A DNA stretch of 64,000 bases from Adiantum capillus-veneris (taxonomy: Eukaryota; Streptophyta; Polypodiopsida; Polypodiales; Pteridaceae): assembly GCA_014529385.2 (NCBI GenBank), contig CM043944.1, positions 64,438,248 to 64,502,247 of the forward strand. The letters run 5' to 3'. Shown here one piece after another: positions 10,871 through 23,400 of this stretch. Every line of letters begins with the position of its first letter. Within the stretch, counting starts at the first letter, position 1. Under the pieces are notes generated by a model. It was not told the DNA's origin. It saw nothing but the letters and a program-made list of their open reading frames with translations, and ran no database searches. The translations under genes and the position numbers were made by a program.

Positions 10871-12092
10871 ATGGCATCATCAGGTACTCGACGACCTAGG
10901 AGTGTCATTGAATCCATTTCATGCAACAATGTACAAGACGACAGTGGATGTTGGGTGACGATGGAGTTCAAACGATTGATGTAGGTGAAAATGTAGCCCA
11001 ACTCAAGAGGTGCACACAAGGTCTCAAGGAGATACATGGCTTCTCGAGCACACCATTAAAAGGGAAGGATCACGGAGTTCAAGAAAACCCATGACGACAA
11101 GTGTCTTGCAAAGGTGCAACATGTTTATGTTGCTTCACAACTGAAGCTAGAGACAACAGTGGCTCCATCGAGGTTTCCTGCAAACTGTACTTTCACTCCT
11201 CTCTCAGGTTTTTAGATTGCATATTTTGTATTTGTGCTGTATATATTGCTTTTGATGTCTATAAGGATTTCATTGCTTGTTCATGTTTGCAGATGTATTC
11301 CCATCCAATTTTGTAGAGTGGGAGCCAATAGAGTCCTTCACAGAAACTTTTGAGGCCATCCATGTTGACCTTTGCAAGCTTCTCTATGCCGGTTGTCCAT
11401 CCGCGGAGCTTGTCTCACGAGACATTTTTTTTTATAACCATACTTATGTAACACCTAGGAAAACTGGGCATGGTAATCTTTCTCCAGTTCATCCACCAAC
11501 CTTGAAGAGTATGGAATGGCCTAAGCTTGATAGTGCCTTGATCACGACAACCAAAAGGAGAATCGAGGCGGATGTGCATTCAACAATGAAGTGCACCTAT
11601 GGTTCCCATAAAGCTTCCTTTACTTGGTTTATGTCCCTTCATGTGTTCGTGTTTATCTTTCAACATCAGAGTGTTCATAGGACACCAACAATGTAGACTT
11701 GCAAAGGGGGAAGTGCAATCAATGGTCTCCTTGCAGTTGGATGGGAGACTAAGGTGGTCAACCACCAGGGAGATACAATCAAGTGCTTTGTAGTTGCTGA
11801 TAATGTGGCGTGCAGATACCATATTGTGAAGCAAAGCTTGTCAATTGTCTTTCCCTACAGAAGATGGAAGTTGATGAAGGGAGAATGGGAGGCACTAGAC
11901 TCTGATGTTGCTCCTAGAGAATCAATTGATCTGCAAATATGCCTAGACGACAATGCAGTGCACGATATCTCGATGAATAACGACTGGAATCTCAGTCACC
12001 TTCGCGAGTATCTTAATCTTAGATATACCTTGCTCAATCAATATGTTTTTGTAATCAATAAAAAGGTTGAAAGAAAAGAGCTTTATGTGTGA
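10871..12092 (+). pseudogene. family 1 gene, copy B (unknown function, two exons)
   Basis: Exon 1 is 10871-11207, starting MASSGTRRPRS and containing KVQHVYVASQ (copy A has VLVQHVFTHPE). The intron 11208-11292 is phase 1, at the same place as in copy A. Exon 2 is 11293-12092: DVFPSNFVEWEPIESF, DIFFYNHTY, GWETKVVNHQGD, KQSLSIVFPYRR, DWNLSHLREYLNLRY and YVFVINKKVERKE all align with copy A. In-frame stops are at 10982, 10994, 11057 and 11694; otherwise the frame is open. At 10994 TAG stands where copy A has Gln; at 10982 and 11057 stops stand where copy A has Trp. The final ~85 residues look like a beta-grasp fold (inference). Function unknown. Confidence 0.6.
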
Positions 12093-12438
12093 AAACATTG
12101 GTTTTTCGCGATGTATTAATGTAAAAGCTTGTAACTGAAGCGATTTAATACATATGGAGTTTTGAATATCTTTTTCATTTTTAATTTGTTCAAGATATCG
12201 TTTGAAATATGCAAGTTTTTAGTTTGGAGCGTGAATACTTTCATTGTTGGTGTCTTTCAATTCTTGTCGTTTGATTTAGTTTATCATTATAGTTTTAAGT
12301 TAATTTGACGTTAATTTTAAGTGCTTTTAAAAAGTGACATTGAATATAAACATGACTTTCTAGGTTTTAAACTTCATTTCTTACGTTCACAAAACGCAAG
12401 CTTTCAGCTCTCTTCCCATCTTCTTCACAAACAGACCC

Positions 12439-13217
12439 ATGGCAACATCTTCCGATGCACTTCTCACACAATTATAGAAGATAGGACTTGTAGATCGTGC
12501 ACATGAATTGGTCAGTGTGTTTGAGGGGACGATCGACATGCATGCCATTGCTAACCTTCATGTAGAGGGATTCCAAATCTTTCTTGACTACATGATGGAG
12601 CACATGGAAGAATATGCAATAGTCTTCAAGGGATCCAACATGGCGTGGTTGCCAATGGATTTTCTCAAACACCTCTATGCGCTGACAATTTTTTTTCTTT
12701 ATTGCTTGTTGTGGTTTATAAAAGGGATTATTGAGCGGGACTACAGGATAGAGGATGAGGATGACCTCATAAACTTGGGCATGGGGTGCATAGGCACCCA
12801 ATTTATCTCTTGGGACATGGTTCTAGTATTGCTTGTGCTTGAGGGCATGGAGAAGGGAAAATCAAAGGAAAAGGCTGACCGAAAACCTCCTGTAACCATT
12901 GTGGAGGAATCAAATGAATTTATTGAAGAGCTTGATGAGGAGGCTAAAGCATCTACGGCACTCGTCAACTTTCAATTTGACTTTGAAGACCAAGGTCGCT
13001 CACCAAGCCTCTTATTCCTCCCTAGTAAAAACAAACAGAATTTGGTACAAACCGTGGCAAATGCACTTATGGAAATCAAATCATGTGCCTCATTTTATGA
13101 AAGCATCCCGGAAAGCGTTTTTCTTCCACACAAACCGTTGATCATTATGGGTGGAGAAGATCGCTCTAGCATCGACCTTACAAGAAAAACTCTTGAAGAG
13201 ATGATGAGGAAGCTGAG
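12439..13217 (+). pseudogene. unrecognised ORF, probable first exon of the H2B-like gene
   Basis: It starts MATSSDALLTQL, then a TAG at 12475-12477, then KIGLVDRAHELVSVFEGTID in the same frame, open to 13218. The middle has a hydrophobic stretch (FFLYCLLWFI) and the C-terminal third is acidic and Lys-rich (VEESNEFIEELDEEAK). It ends TLEEMMRKLR at a donor-like gtaact (13218). A good acceptor (tttgcag, 13293) opens the next ORF. I do not recognise the domain. The spliced frame does not continue perfectly (one-base shift), so joining to the next exon is inferred. Confidence 0.45.
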
Positions 13218-13293
13218 GTAACTACTTTTTAACTTTAAGGATATTCTATTGTATCCTATAGCAAGTGTTGAAGTTGTTTAAAATGTTTTGCAG

Positions 13294-13682
13294 ACCGTAC
13301 TGGAGGTCCGTGCAACGTTCCTATGGGTAGAAATAGCTCCCTGTGGCACTACCTTGGCCATCTAGGGCAATCCGTTCTTCGAGTTGCACACATAGAGTTC
13401 TCCAAGCATGGTTCTGCAAAGCTGCTCAAGTGAAAGGCATTAAGTACCATCCTTGTTGAAGATTCCCTTACCCTTAATGCTCACAAGTGTAGCTTGGTGG
13501 ATCGAGAGGCGGCATTGTATGCCTTTACAGGAAAGCACCCTGGGTCAGTCCTCTCCCATTGTGCCTTAAGCCTAGGTCAAGTGGTGACAAACCCAGAGGA
13601 TATTGTCAAAACCTTTGGTATCAAGTCTGTCATTTGCCCTATACCAAAAGTGGTAATTTACAAGAAATCCAATAAGCCATGA
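13294..13682 (+). pseudogene. histone H2B-like C-terminal region
   Basis: Frame 0 reads GRNSSLWHYLGHLGQSVLRV..., a TGA near 13431, then on to the stop at 13680-13682. The segment around 13440-13590 follows the end of histone H2B: ILVEDSLTLNA against IATEASKLAAY, then DREAALYAFTGKHPGSVLSH against the alpha3-alphaC sequence REIQTAVRLLLPGELAKH, then a Gly and Val-Val-Thr as in SEGTKAVTK, with one-residue gaps. R-E, A, P-G, H and G are the anchors. The N-terminal half fits H2B only weakly. The 30 residues after VVTNP have no H2B counterpart. This is a remote similarity read by eye and needs a profile search; the companion H3-like gene makes it more credible. Confidence 0.42.
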
Positions 13683-13796
13683 TGTAATATCCAGAGCAAT
13701 ATACAATAATTTTGTCTTTTGTATTTTTTTTTCACTTCCTGTACTTTTTTTTCCTATTGCACATATTTGCCAATAAATTTGTTTTTTCAACGCGTT

Positions 13797-14051
13797 CACA
13801 CCTCCTCAACCATCCAAGCACCCGTCTGACGTGGGACGCCTACCAGTGAATATTATGCAAAACGAAGACATTTCGGGTGTGTACGGAGGCGTGGGACCAC
13901 CAAAATGCACGCCGATGACTAGAAACATGGAATGGGCCAAAAAAATGCCATGTGCACCATGGCACGCATGGGCCTAGTCAAAACTGGCCCATACGCACGG
14001 TGTTGTACAGGGCATTTTTTTGGCCCATTCCACATCACTGGTCATCGACAT
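13797..14051 (+). repeat. foldback MITE, left part
   Basis: The left ~120 bp (CCTCAACCATCCAAGCAC, GACGTGGGAC, GTGGGACCACCAAAATGCA) are repeated inverted at 29579-29693. The Tat element sits between 14051 and 29579. Joined, the two parts form about 370 bp of nearly continuous inverted repeat centred near 13980. It lies between the 3' ends of the H2B-like and H3-like genes. Confidence 0.7.
13929..14031. repeat. perfect 21-bp-arm hairpin inside the foldback MITE
   Basis: Arms 13929-13949 and 14011-14031 are perfect complements (core ATGGGCCAAAAAAATGCC). The inner 60 bases pair imperfectly (ATGGGCC with GGCCCAT). A transcript would fold into a pre-miRNA-sized stem. Confidence 0.85.
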
Positions 14052-16369
<2,318 letters not shown>

Positions 16370-16531
16370 TCATTGCCCAGCCCCCTTGTCGAACATTTAT
16401 GTTCGACTAAAAGCATATGTAGAAACTTTAGAACTGGCACACCAAACTGATGAAAGCACTCACAAAACCATAACTATATGTACAAGTTATGTACAAAAGT
16501 TTCAGCTTCTTTCTCTCGCACACCGCATGCT

Positions 16532-18070
16532 TTAGGTGGGTTGCCCACCCCCCTTGACTATGATTTGCTGCACTTCAGGTACTAGACTCCTTTCGAAATA
16601 CAGTTTAATTCGCACACCATTTACCCTGTTTCTAAGAAGCTTGCCATTCGCTCTTACCACCTGATATGTCCCATTCGGAAAGGCCTTCTTCACTTTATAT
16701 GGACCCATCCACTTCTTCTTGAACTTCTTGTGGAATGTGAAATCCAGGTAGCTTTCGTACTTCATGACCATGTCTCCTTCCTCTATCTTCTTGTCCAGCA
16801 GGTTCTGATTGAACTTGGCAATCCGTTTCTCTCTTTGCTTCATGTAGTAGTCTGCCGCTACCTCTCTGTCCATCTGCAAAGCCTCCAAACTGGCTATCCG
16901 ATCCCGTAAAACTCCCCGTTGAGTGGAATTGACACGCCACATACCCTTTAAAGCACCTAGCTGTGCATGCAGTGGCAACACTGCCTCCTTACCATAGACA
17001 AGCTCGAATGGAGTGAAGTTTGTAGCCACTTTATAAGATGTCCTATACGCCCACAGAAACTTCTCTAGATTTGCTTCCCACTCAGATTCTTGCTTGTACA
17101 CATACTTCGTTAACATTTTGACAATTTGACCATTAGCACTCTCGACTAGACCATTGCATTGGAGGTGATAGGGTGAGGAAAACCTATGCTGAATCTTCAA
17201 CTTTTCCACTAGTGCGCTCATGAGCGTGCTTCTAAACCCCTGAACCCTATCAAAAATTAATACCCATGGAACACCGAAATGGCAACATATATTATCAAAC
17301 ACAAACTGAGCCACCACACTAGCATTGACTTCCTTCACTGCTTTGGCCTCGACCCACCTTGTAAGGTAGTCAATGGCTACCACCACGTACTTCTTACCAC
17401 TTGTAGACTTTGGGAGAGGGCCTATAGCATCAAGACCCCACTTCTCGAAAGCGCTTTGTGCGATGATGGCACCCTGTGACTCCGCTACCAGTCGTCTTTC
17501 ACCTATAGTCTGACACTCGTGGCACGTCTTGCACCAGTAATGCACGTCCCTTAGAATGGAAGGCCACCAAAAGCCTGCTCTAAGCACTCGAAACAGAACC
17601 TGATCTTTGCCCTGATGTCCGCTCTCTTCATGGCATTGCTCCAGCACCATCCCTATCTCCTCTTTGTATAGCACCCTTCTAAGCACTCCGTCACGCCCAT
17701 AGTTCATGAGATCCTCACCTACGAGTGTAAATTTGCGGGCCTTTTGCACCACTCTTCTCTTTTGCAGCTTGGACAAACCCTCTGAACATTGCCCTGTACT
17801 CAAAAAGCATTCAATCTCGTTAAGAATCTCTCTACCTGCATAAGTGGTTGGGGCCACATATAGACCTGCAACATGTACCTGTACTTTGCTGCTGGCTAGT
17901 TGATCTGTCTCTTGATTCTGCTCTCTCCTCACGTGCTTGAATTGGAATTCTTCAAAAGACTTCAACATCTTCTTGATGGAAAAGAACCAATGCTTTAAAG
18001 AATCGCGCTTTACCTGCCATTGGCCTAACAGTTGCTTGATCACTAGCAATGCATCTCCCTTCACCACCAA
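16532..18070 (-). CDS. Tat-type integrase (with end of second RNase H)
   Basis: The 512-codon ORF starts with the tail of the archaeal-like RNase H (VVKGDALLVIKQLLGQWQVK). It then has the integrase HHCC zinc finger (HEESGHQGKD ... CKTCHECQ), the DDE core (GLDAIGPLP; IFDRVQGF; VESANGQIVK) and a C-terminal GPY-like region (KKWMGPYKVKKAFPNGTYQV). Integrase inserts the cDNA into the genome. The ORF is open throughout. A one-base frameshift near 18070 separates it from the preceding RNase H frame, so it is no longer part of an intact polyprotein. Confidence 0.9.
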   Translation of the reverse strand: MVVKGDALLVIKQLLGQWQVKRDSLKHWFFSIKKMLKSFEEFQFKHVRREQNQETDQLASSKVQVHVAGLYVAPTTYAGREILNEIECFLSTGQCSEGLSKLQKRRVVQKARKFTLVGEDLMNYGRDGVLRRVLYKEEIGMVLEQCHEESGHQGKDQVLFRVLRAGFWWPSILRDVHYWCKTCHECQTIGERRLVAESQGAIIAQSAFEKWGLDAIGPLPKSTSGKKYVVVAIDYLTRWVEAKAVKEVNASVVAQFVFDNICCHFGVPWVLIFDRVQGFRSTLMSALVEKLKIQHRFSSPYHLQCNGLVESANGQIVKMLTKYVYKQESEWEANLEKFLWAYRTSYKVATNFTPFELVYGKEAVLPLHAQLGALKGMWRVNSTQRGVLRDRIASLEALQMDREVAADYYMKQREKRIAKFNQNLLDKKIEEGDMVMKYESYLDFTFHKKFKKKWMGPYKVKKAFPNGTYQVVRANGKLLRNRVNGVRIKLYFERSLVPEVQQIIVKGGGQPT

Positions 18071-18428
18071 CCTTGATGCCGAACTCTATGCACTGCTTCA
18101 AACCTAAATACAGAGTGAGATACTCCACCTCATTATTGGTGTGAACATCCTCTAAATCATACGCCTTTGAAAATATTGTTTTGCCATGTGGGTCGTGTAT
18201 CACCACACCTCCTCCTGCTTTCTGCACTACCCTTCGATATGCTCCATCGAACCACATCGTAAAAGCATCTTCCAAGTCGGGTTCCTCCTTAGCTTCATCT
18301 CGTACCACTCTTGGATAGGCCGGTAAGTCGATGGCCTTACTGACAAGAATGTCTGCCAGGTGAGACCGACTCGTGTGATCCACCTTGAACTTGAACTCGA
18401 CCTCCTGTAGCTCCACCACCCACTTCAT
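17952..18428 (-). pseudogene. second (archaeal-type) RNase H domain of the Tat element
   Basis: Motifs: FTMWFDGAYRR, GGGVVIHDPHG, NNEVEYLTLYLGLKQ, the signature of the extra RNase H found in Tat/Ogre lineages. The frame shifts near GIKVG into the integrase ORF, where VKGDALLVIKQL completes the domain. Its presence between pol RNase H and integrase is the main reason for the Tat assignment. Confidence 0.8.
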
Positions 18429-18437
18429 AATCCTCCT

Positions 18438-19214
18438 TCATGGCCTCAAATGTAGCACTGCCTCTGGCAATAGATTATTAGCCGTCAACACAAAAAACTT
18501 ACGCACAATTAAATGTACTTTGAACTTCCTGCAAGCGAAGACTAGAGCCATCACCCACTGCTCCGCCTCGGTGTAGGTAGCCTCTCCTGGGCTAATAACC
18601 GTGCTCTCAAAGTATATCGGCTTGTAGCTTCTCCCTACCTTTTGCAATAGAACCACTCCAATAGCAACTGTGCCCACTATCATAGACACATAGAAGTCAT
18701 CCTCTCGATTGGGAGGACACACCGCTGGAAACTGGCACAAAATCTCTTTAACCCTATCAAAACCCCCTTGAGCTTCCTCATCCCACTCATAGCCATGCAC
18801 TTGCTGAGCCCTCTTTTGAAGAGGATGCACATATTGCGACAACATCCAAAAGAAACGTGAAAAATACTTCAACTTATGAACAAATGAAGCCAAACCTTGA
18901 GCATCTGATGGCGGCTCCATCAACACCAACGCCTTCACCTTCTCGGGATCAGCCTCTATGCCGTTTTGCGACACCACATGACCTAACAACTGTGCTCGAG
19001 GCTGTGCTAGCTTGCACTTCTTGGGGTTCAGCTGACCTGCTTCTTCATCAAGCCTTTGAAAGCATAACTGGAGCTTCGATAGGTGCTCCAACCTTGAACT
19101 GTAGCAGCCGATATCATCCATGAAGACCCTAATAAAACGGCCCAAGTATGGACCAAATACCCTGTTCATCCAACCTTGGAACGTGGCATATGCATTCACT
19201 AATCCAAATGGCAT
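18438..19214 (-). pseudogene. Tat-type RT palm/thumb and first RNase H
   Basis: Starts MPFGLVNAYATFQGWMNRVF; the catalytic motif is VFMDDIGCYS (F-x-D-D). The thumb and RNase H follow (QLNPKKCKLAQPRAQLLGHV; FYVSMIVGTVAIGVVLLQ; VISPGEATYTEAEQ). It ends at an in-frame TGA at 18438-18440, after which the same frame continues into the second RNase H. Confidence 0.85.
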
Positions 19215-19262
19215 CCGGAGATAAGCAAAGCAAACCCATGGAGATATGAACGTGGTCTTCAG

Positions 19263-20216
19263 CTAGTCTTCAAGCGCAATCACTATCTGAAAATACCCCG
19301 AAAAGCCATCCATAATCGGATACCTCTCATGCCCAGCCACCTGGTTTAGGATTTCGTCATGGAACGGCAAGGGGTAGTGATTCCTCTTGGTCGCGGCATT
19401 CAATGGCTTGTAGTCGACACATACTCTCCATTTCCCATTCTTCTTAGGGGTTATGACCACTGGCGAGACACACTTAAACTCCTTCACTGGATATATGATG
19501 CCTGCATCCAATAGCTTATTGATCTCTTGCCAAAGAGCCTCTTTTTGAATTTCTCCTAGTCTTCTTAACTTCTGTGCTTTGGGCTTATGTACCTCCTTAA
19601 GAACAATTTTGTGCTCCACCCCTTTTGCACCTCGCAAATGTTTGTACTCCGTCGCAAACAGATTTGGATAGGACTCACACAGTTGAACATATCCTTCCTT
19701 TTCCCCTTTGGTTAAGTCTTCACTTATCATGCTTGAAATCTCCTCTATGCTTAAACCATGAGCTTGAGGCTGCATACCTTCTTCTTTAGGTGGAGAGTCA
19801 TCTATGGTGACTCCGAACAAGTCTGCATCTATCTTCAACATGTCATCCTCGCTCTCCTCTTCCTCTGTGCTAGTATAGCCTTCATCATAGCCTGTCTCGG
19901 TCTCGTACTCATAGCTCGTCGTATCACCCTCATCTTTAGCTGCCATAGGACGAGAACTGCTCTCCTTGGTCTTCAAATCAAGCACAATTTGTCTGCCTCT
20001 CTCTTTGTCAGGCAAAGTGAACACTTTGCTCTCCCAATCCTGCTTTGCTCCTATCGGCAAACGCCATGGCCTACCCAAAATGATAGGGTAAGCATTATCC
20101 CCTGCTTTCATCACAAAGAAGTCAATTAGGCACTCTATGCCCATCACCTTGACCTTCACATCCTGCGCCACACCCAGACACCTGGCTTTAGTATGGTTGG
20201 CCATCCTCATGCGCAC
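19263..20216 (-). pseudogene. protease C-terminus, linker and RT fingers of the Tat element
   Basis: The protease tail (PIILGRPWRLPIGAKQDWES) is followed by an acidic linker (YTSTEEEESEDD) and RT fingers (INKLLDAGIIYPVKE, CVSPVVITPKKNGKWRVCVD, YPIMDGFSGYFQI). The frame ends ED-TAG-LKT at 19263-19265, where gypsy elements have (R/Q)xKTTF; Gln CAG to TAG is the likely change. It is in the same frame as the upstream ORF, separated by a TAA at 20220-20222. Confidence 0.85.
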
Positions 20217-20219
20217 ATT

Positions 20220-21146
20220 TTACCTGACTATTGCCTTGACTCCCGTCTCTTTCATGGCTGCTTCCGTCATGACACAAACCTGTGCTCCACCGTCTATGTA
20301 GGCTTGTACCTGCATCCTCTTCTCTATGATCGCATCTACCAACGGAAGAACATCAGTGGGGCTACCTACCCTCAAAGCCATGTTTTGCACTGCTTGGACA
20401 TTTCCCTTAGCTCTTGGCAGCCTGGTGCTAACACTGGTGGACCATTGCCTCCTTAGCTTTGGATTTAAGGCTAACAATTGACCAAACGTAATATTTGCCT
20501 TTTGATTTTGAACATCACTCACCAGATTGTACTCGGGATAGCCACGTCCTAGTTGGAAATCCGCTTGCTTGATCTTGTGACGCCTCCATCTCTTGCTAGG
20601 CTCAGGCTGCTCTCTGCCTTTGTACACCTTCTCTTTGCCTTTGCGAGCTCTAGTTTCCCGCTCTACCTCTGTCAACCTCTCAACTCTTGCCCTCTTATTG
20701 GCCAAAACCTCGACATCCTGCTTGTCCACCCCTATGATGTTTAATCTTGGAACTTCACCTCCGTTTTGCGGAGCTGGCTGCACAAGATTCTCCACCGCTT
20801 GCTCTCTTGGACCATTGTACTGCCCTTGACCTCGACCTCTACCAAAAAGCGGGTACATACCCCCTCTTTCTCTCTGCGGTTGAGGACAATCAAGTGCATA
20901 ATGCCCTTCTTCTCCACACTTGTAACACCTACCAGGCAGTGGCCGTGCCCTGCCCCTTGCTCCTCTTGGCTGTCCTCTATCCATGACACTCAGCCGAAAC
21001 TCTTGCATTTTCTCGGATAAATCTTGCACTGTGCGCACCCAATTTTGCGGCACAACAGCTACACCTCGAATTCCATGATTTTCTTCATGTGCAGTCTCTC
21101 TCGGACTCTGCGGTTGAACATGGGCCATCGTCTTGTAGCCTGACAC
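20220..21146 (-). pseudogene. gag nucleocapsid and protease N-terminus of the Tat element
   Basis: It has a CCHC zinc knuckle (CYKCGEEGHYALDC) within an Arg/Gly-rich region, then a basic linker and the aspartic protease start AYIDGGAQVCVMTEAAM. The usual D-S/T-G is D-G-G here. It ends at TAA 20220-20222. Confidence 0.85.
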
Positions 21147-21149
21147 GTC

Positions 21150-21662
21150 CTACTCTATCTTCTTCTTTATCTTTCTGCTCTTCAACCGTGCAATGGCTAC
21201 CGCCCCATTATAATTCTCTCGGCTTTCGAAATCAACTTTCTCTCTCACCTTGGGATGCAGACACGCCATGAATTTGTTTAGCTTGAAGTAATCTCCATTA
21301 GCCAATCGCATGGCTGCCGCTAACTCTGCCCAACACTCTTCAAAATTACCCAAAAACAAATTGAACTCTTCACTTCCATCTTGTTTAAGCGCCTTTAGTT
21401 TTGCATCCATTTTGACTGGGGAAGTCTCCTTGTGAAAGTCATGAAGAAACCTCGCCCGTAGATCCGGCCATGCTTGCTTCGGCTCACCTTCCAATGCATC
21501 GTACCATGCTTTAGCTCTACCACGCATCACCAAAGGAAAAGTCTGCATTTTGCTATCCTCATTCGGCATACGTAACGATAGCATGTACAGCTCGAAATCT
21601 GACATCCACTCGTCAGGGATCTCTTCTCCTGTGAAAATCGGTCCATAGCTTCTACCTGCCAT
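21150..21662 (-). pseudogene. gag capsid region of the Tat element
   Basis: Taken from the Met at 21662 (AGRSYGPIFTGEEIPDEW). The retrotransposon gag domain follows: MRGRAKAWYDALEGEPKQAW, WPDLRARFLHDFHKE, EFNLFLGNFEECWAELAAAM. It ends at TAG 21150-21152, which runs in frame into the nucleocapsid ORF, so gag was once one ORF. Confidence 0.85.
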
Positions 21663-22420
21663 GACCTTCAACGCGAAAAAACGCTTCTTTTCGATCAACT
21701 GGGAGCAATCAGTGTGCTCCTCTGTGGGGGCACCAGAAGATGGAGAGGGGGAATGGGGGAACACGCCCAGCACAAACAAAAGGGCCTCTATATAGCTCAG
21801 GGTATTCACAACACCCCTATCCTCTCAGAAAACACCTTCAAAGAAACACTTAACACAAGCAGACCACCGCTTGCTCAATTGCCACTACTCTCACACTCTA
21901 CAAACCCACCACACAAGATACACCTACTACCACTGCCTGTCTCCACCCTTACACACGCACACAACCACTCAATCTCACTCTCTCACTCAAAACACCATCG
22001 ATCCGGGGAGGCACACACTTCCACACAACCGGCACCGAAGAGGGACATGAAAGCAGGAGAAAGAGAAGGGGGGAAGGGGAAACAATAGCACGGGAGGAAA
22101 CTGTGGCTTGATTGCACTTCAAAAAACACATACACCGGCTTGCAATTCCATCACCCTAGCCATTTTCAAGCAAAAGTTACAAAGGGGCTATCTTGCTAGA
22201 GAACTCCACTTTGCAGGCTTCAAACGACACCTCAAGAGGCCAAGAAAAACGCCCCCAATTTGATTCATTTTTGACTTTTATAGGGGGGACTTTAATTTGG
22301 GAATTTACAATTTAATAGGTCCACATGGCACCTTGAATTGGTATCTTTTGGGAAAGAGGGCACCGCTTTGCTCTACCTCTCTCTTCTTCACTCTTTGCAC
22401 TTGAGAGGGGGGGCATTAGC

Positions 22421-22612
22421 TGAAGGAGTACGAGTGGAAGTGCGACGCGAGAGAGAGTGCGAGAAGAAGAGCACGACGATATGGTGAACTCGCTCTACTG
22501 TAATGTGTAGAGCATAGTGAGTTCTTATTATGTTTTTACAAAAGAATATGTGTACATACCTGGCGGCCCGCCCACTTACCTGGGCGACCACATTGGGCTT
22601 TATACCCCAACA
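22421..22612 (-). repeat. 3' LTR of copia 1
   Basis: 192 bp, TGAAGGAGTACG...ATACCCCAACA on the plus strand, nearly identical to 27740-27931. Confidence 0.95.
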
Positions 22613-22699
22613 ACCTCCCACTTAAAGTCCAATGGTACTTTAAGTGTGAGAGAAGCTACTATACAAGCTAATATACAAGAGATGTAGAGAAGAGATGTA

Positions 22700-23364
22700 C
22701 TACCCTACACCAAACTGCTTGCGAAAATGCGTAAAGCTCTCTGAGGGAAGTCCTTTTGTAGGTAGATCAGCAGGATTTTCTGTGGTGTGAACTTTGACAA
22801 GCTGAAGTTGCTTATCCTTGAGCATTTCCCTGATGAAATGATACTTCACATCCACATGCTTTGTCTTTGAGTGATAAACTGGATTGCGAGCCAATTGTAT
22901 AGCACTTTGACTATCACAATATAACACAGGCATCTCTTCTTTGATTCCCAAATTTGTTACTAGTCGATTAAGCCAAATTGATTCTTTGCATGCCTCTGAT
23001 GCTGCAACATATTCAGCCTATGTGTAGACTGAGTAACACAATCTTGTAATCTAGAACGCCATGATACTGCTCCACCAGCCAATGTAAAGACATACCCTGA
23101 AGTAGACCTTCGGTTGTCTAAGTCACCTGCATAATCTGAGTCTGTAAAACCCTTTACACTTCGCTCCTGACTCCCATAGCATATACGCATACTCTTTGTA
23201 GCTTTCAGGTATCTCAATATTCCTTTCACTGCCTCCCAATGTTTCTTGCCTGGGTTTGACATGTATCGACATACTACTCCCACTGCAAATGCAATGTCTG
23301 GGCGAGTAGCAATCATTGCATACATCAAACTACCCACTGCAGACGCATATGGAATCTTTTCCAT
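22700..23364 (-). pseudogene. copia 1 RNase H
   Basis: Two ORFs: 23364-22960 (YASAVGSLMYAMIATRPDIA, GFTDSDYAGDLDNRRSTSGY) and 22951-22700 (MPVLYCDSQSAIQLARNPVY, KTKHVDVKYHFIREML), separated by a frameshift in the region that should read STTEAEYVA. These are the standard copia RNase H motifs. A TAG and a TAA separate it from RT. Confidence 0.85.
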
Positions 23365-23400
23365 TTCAGCCTATTCTTCCTCAGACATAGGACAATCTTG

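Noticed and set aside
10871-12477. UAG recoding or stop-codon RNA editing to explain the repeated TAG codons
   Set aside because: TGA and TAA also occur in the same genes, retroelements show the same stops, and U-to-C editing of stops is an organellar process. Mutational decay is simpler.
13294-13682. Histone H2A identity (RTGG...PMGR resembling RAGLQFPVGR)
   Set aside because: The resemblance is confined to a few residues at the exon border, and the C-terminal half fits H2B better.
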